Source: an uncultured Bacillaceae bacterium
Lineage (GTDB): Bacteria > Bacillota > Bacilli > Bacillales > Caldibacillaceae
Length of the DNA: 8,811 nt
Direction: 5' to 3'
Assembly (NCBI GenBank): GCA_937951955.1
Contig: CALGAD010000069.1
Location: 1-8,811, forward strand
Shown here: positions 6,257 to 8,811 of the stretch, piece after piece
How the letters are laid out: every line of letters starts with the position of its first letter
How positions within the stretch are numbered: the first letter of the stretch is position 1
Made by a program: the position numbers and the translations under genes
The notes under the pieces: generated by a model
Seen by the model: the letters and a program-made list of their open reading frames with translations, nothing else
What the model was told of the DNA's origin: nothing
Database searches by the model: none

Positions 6257-7642
6257 ATGAATATCATTCTGAAAAAAGTGCCTGTACCGAAATTGGATAA
6301 TTCGGGGGAACCCATTTTAATAAATGATGAAACGATCCAATTACGAAAAGAAAAAGTTTTAAATTTAATGCGTGAAGCAAATATAAGCTCATTAGTCATA
6401 TATGCAGATAAAGAACATGGTGGAAATTTTGAATACTTAACTGGATTTATTCCTCGTTTTGAGGAAGGATTACAAATCCTTAATCAAGATGGAAGTTCTA
6501 CGTTAGTGTTAGGGAATGAAAACTACAACAAAGTAAAGTTTTCCCGCGTAGAAAGTGAAGGTATTCACTGCCCGCTCTTCTCCCTATCCAACCAACCGAT
6601 GGGTGACTTCCGTCCTCTCGTCCACTATTTACGTGAAGTGAATATCGATACATCACAAAAAGTCGGTGTTGTCGGCTGGAAATTGTTATCGAATGACTAT
6701 AATGACTTTCATCACAATTTTGATATCCCGGCATTTATTGTAGATGCTTTGATTGAAGTGGTTGGGGAAGAAAAGCTTGTAAATGCTACACAAATTTATA
6801 TGCATCCTGGAAAAGGTGCCCGTGCCACGAATAATGCCAACGAAATTGCCCGTTATGAGTATGGTGCATCCCTTGCATCCGATGCTGTATTATCGGCCTT
6901 AAATGCATTGGAAGAAGGGGTTAAAGAAATTGAAATCGGAAACTTATTAAACCGTGACGGTCAATACCAAACGGTTGTAACCATCTCTGCATTCGGTGAA
7001 CGTTTTATCAATGCCAATCTTTATCCGACGAACCGCAAGTTGAAAAAAGGCGACAAAGTTTCCTTAACCGTAGCTTATAAAGGGGGATTATCCAGCCGCT
7101 CCGGATATGCCGTATCAAACCTTGAAGAACTGGAGCAAGTTGACCCTGGATATTTTGAAGAAGTGGTCGTCCCTTACTATAAAGCCTATAACTGGTGGCT
7201 CCAAAATATTGAAATCGGCATTAAAGGCGGCGATTTCTATGATCGTTTTGCTGAATATTATCCGCAAAGTAAATACGGTTGGGAATTATGCCCGGGTCAC
7301 TTAACAGCTGATGAAGAATGGCTCAGTTCCCCTTTCTATAAAGGATCCGATGCGATCGTGCAAAGTGGAAATATTTTCCAGGTCGATTTTATTCCGATCC
7401 AAAAAGGACACCATGGTGTATCAGCAGAAAGTACAATTGCCCTAGCTGATGCTGCGCTCATTCAAGAAATTCAAACGGAATATCCGGATTTATGGAACAG
7501 AATCGAAACCCGTCGCGCCTATCTCAAAGAGCACTTGAACATTGATTTGAAACCTGAAGTACTGCCACTTGCAAGTACGCTCGGATACTATCGCCCGTTC
7601 TTCTTAAACAAAGAAATTGCACTGGCAGTAGAAAACGAATAA
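6257..7642 (+). CDS. Creatinase/aminopeptidase-fold (M24-like) protein lacking the usual metal ligands
   Basis: A 461-residue protein, with residues numbered from the ATG at 6257. The N-terminal creatinase-type domain (about 25-175) includes the typical FEYLTGF (58-64). The C-terminal pita-bread domain (about 190-420) aligns by eye with Xaa-Pro peptidases. At the first metal Asp (peptidase GDxVxLDxG) this protein reads GDKVSLTVAY, with Thr271; at the second (SDxTRT) it reads SSRSGYAV, around Ser279-Arg281. The His of the GHG motif remains (His348), the first Glu is replaced (VDFIP, Asp377) and the last Glu remains (Glu391 in VSAESTI). Losing both aspartates argues against a dinuclear metallopeptidase. 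Creatinase is the known precedent for a metal-free hydrolase of this fold. It is probably cytoplasmic, with no signal peptide. Substrate unknown; its operon with a DeoR regulator opposite a sugar PTS suggests work on the imported compound. It ends at a strong terminator. Confidence 0.85.
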   Translation: MNIILKKVPVPKLDNSGEPILINDETIQLRKEKVLNLMREANISSLVIYADKEHGGNFEYLTGFIPRFEEGLQILNQDGSSTLVLGNENYNKVKFSRVESEGIHCPLFSLSNQPMGDFRPLVHYLREVNIDTSQKVGVVGWKLLSNDYNDFHHNFDIPAFIVDALIEVVGEEKLVNATQIYMHPGKGARATNNANEIARYEYGASLASDAVLSALNALEEGVKEIEIGNLLNRDGQYQTVVTISAFGERFINANLYPTNRKLKKGDKVSLTVAYKGGLSSRSGYAVSNLEELEQVDPGYFEEVVVPYYKAYNWWLQNIEIGIKGGDFYDRFAEYYPQSKYGWELCPGHLTADEEWLSSPFYKGSDAIVQSGNIFQVDFIPIQKGHHGVSAESTIALADAALIQEIQTEYPDLWNRIETRRAYLKEHLNIDLKPEVLPLASTLGYYRPFFLNKEIALAVENE

Positions 7643-7656
7643 TATTCCTCATGAAC

Positions 7657-7704
7657 AAAAAAGCAGGCAACCCCGTGATTAAACAGGGATTGCCTGCTTT
7701 TTTT
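7657..7704. terminator. Strong bidirectional intrinsic terminator
   Basis: AAAAAAGCAGGCAA (7657-7670) pairs perfectly with TTGCCTGCTTTTTT (7690-7703), and CCC (7672-7674) pairs with GGG (7686-7688) inside it. The GC-rich core is flanked by A and T runs, so it works in both directions. It ends the DeoR/M24-fold operon from the left and the convergent HAD gene from the right. Confidence 0.93.
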
Positions 7705-7717
7705 ATGGCAATTTCAC

Positions 7718-8542
7718 TTATAGATTTTGAAGGACAAATTTTTCAATCGCCTTAGCCAATCCGTCGTCGGCATTAGTTTCAGTCACATATTTTACTGATT
7801 GCTTGATTTCCTCGGCAGCATTTCCCATCGCCACACCGAAACCAGCATATTTTAACATGTCCCAATCATTGTAACCATCACCAAGGGCCATTACTTCTTT
7901 AATGTGCACATCCGGATAAAATTTTTCCACTACCGTTTGCAAACCATTTTTCTTCGTTGCTAATTCATTCGTTATTTCCAGGTAATTCGGGCTAGATGTA
8001 TTGATCGAGGAAGTTAATTCTTTATTGGCTTTTAAAGTTTTTTCAGCTTCCAGTATCGTTTGTTCAGGCCCGATTAACATCATTTTATGAATCGGTAAAC
8101 CACTTTGCACAACATCTCCTAAATTACGAAACTCCGGTTTTACTTTAACCAACTCTATTTCCATTTCTAACCATTCATCGTGTCTTTCAGCATACCAACT
8201 CGTATTCGAATAAATATTGATATTCAATGAAGGGAATTCGTTGGTAATGATTTCGTAAATTTTTTTGCTTTCTTCTTCTTGTATGATATAGTCTGATAAA
8301 ACTTTCATATCCCCGTTATGCATTTCGAAGATTAATCCCCCATTGTAACTGACCACCGGGGAATCGAGTTCCAACATTTCATACAAAGCAAACATTTCCT
8401 GTGGGGAACGGGCTGATACTAAAATAAAGGGAATATCCCTCTCTTTCAATTTTTCAATTGTCGACTTTGTTCGATCGGATAATGTGCCATCCGGTCTTAA
8501 CAAAGTACCGTCCACATCAGAAAAAACAAGTTTTGGAATCAT
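7718..8542 (-). CDS. Cof-type HAD-IIB family phosphatase
   Basis: A 274-residue haloacid-dehalogenase-superfamily hydrolase. Motif I is SDVDGT, with the nucleophile Asp9 and acid/base Asp11. Motif II is Ser43 in LVSARSP. The motif III lysine is at 197/198 in ATKKNG. Motif IV is GDGYND, with Asp222 and Asp226. The region between motifs II and III is the C2 cap that gives specificity. Cof-type enzymes dephosphorylate small phosphorylated metabolites such as sugar phosphates, pyridoxal phosphate or FMN, often with broad specificity, so no single substrate should be assigned. It is cytoplasmic, with no signal peptide. GGAG lies 7 bases before the ATG. It is transcribed towards the M24-fold gene and isolated by the shared terminator, so a link with the PTS locus is only a possibility. 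I did not find a convincing promoter in the 269 bases upstream. Confidence 0.94.
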   Translation of the reverse strand: MIPKLVFSDVDGTLLRPDGTLSDRTKSTIEKLKERDIPFILVSARSPQEMFALYEMLELDSPVVSYNGGLIFEMHNGDMKVLSDYIIQEEESKKIYEIITNEFPSLNINIYSNTSWYAERHDEWLEMEIELVKVKPEFRNLGDVVQSGLPIHKMMLIGPEQTILEAEKTLKANKELTSSINTSSPNYLEITNELATKKNGLQTVVEKFYPDVHIKEVMALGDGYNDWDMLKYAGFGVAMGNAAEEIKQSVKYVTETNADDGLAKAIEKFVLQNL

Positions 8543-8811
8543 TCCTCTGCTCCTTTTCAGTTCTATTCAATCAAATATTATTCTATAAAAATTTCCAGAA
8601 ATCGTCATCTTTTACAATACTCTGATAACGAAACTCAATTTTGTATAAAATAAAGCTTCTTTACCGATTGAACACCCAAATGGAATTCATTGTGAAAATA
8701 AATCTGTAAAAATTATGGCAAAATAATTTGGAAAGACCTGTCCAATATCTGATAAGATTTAAGAGGCGATAATTTTTTCAAGATTAACAAAGCAATCCTT
8801 TGACTATTTTA
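8543..8811. other. Gene-free AT-rich sequence upstream of the HAD gene
   Basis: I see no gene, terminator or clear repeat here. It must hold the leftward HAD promoter, but TTGTAA near 8610 and TATAGA near 8584 are too far apart to be a normal pair. No reading frame entering from the right edge could be recognised. Confidence 0.4.

Overview
The window looks like chromosomal DNA from a low-GC Gram-positive bacterium of the class Bacilli, probably Bacillaceae or a close relative. The reasons are strong AGGAGG-type ribosome binding sites before nearly every gene, a TTG start, a cre-like CcpA site, and a mannose-family PTS with a fused EIIAB subunit plus the Firmicutes companion protein ManO (DUF956). 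No tRNA, rRNA, CRISPR array, insertion sequence or prophage gene was seen.

Layout. Positions 1-1017 (minus): a Gfo/Idh/MocA NAD(P)-dependent oxidoreductase of the YhhX type. Positions 1095-1310: the untranslated tail of the PTS operon, with a GC-rich hairpin that may terminate it. Positions 1311-4044 (minus): a PTS operon transcribed in the order EIIAB, EIIC, EIID. Positions 4045-4698: an AT-rich stretch of 654 bases without a gene, with a good cre-like site and several small repeats. Positions 4699-5067 (minus): manO, upstream of the PTS genes instead of in its more familiar place behind them. Positions 5068-5468: a divergent regulatory region with two perfect short palindromes, a weak cre-like site and a good promoter for the rightward genes. 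Positions 5469-7642 (plus): a two-gene operon of a DeoR-family regulator and a protein with the pita-bread fold of M24 peptidases and creatinase. Positions 7657-7704: a strong bidirectional terminator. Positions 7718-8542 (minus): a Cof-type HAD phosphatase, probably unrelated to the rest.

How the genes may work together. The PTS would take up and phosphorylate a hexose or hexose-like substrate. The DeoR-type regulator, whose family senses phosphorylated sugars, is the natural candidate to control the divergent manO/PTS side as well as its own operon. CcpA probably adds carbon catabolite repression. The odd member is the M24-fold protein: by eye it has lost both metal-binding aspartates of the peptidases, so it is probably not a metallopeptidase. 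A hydrolase of unknown specificity, co-transcribed with a sugar-phosphate regulator and facing a PTS, suggests that the imported substrate could be a sugar conjugate rather than plain mannose. That last step is inference. The transporter, ManO, regulator, HAD and oxidoreductase assignments rest on clear family motifs.
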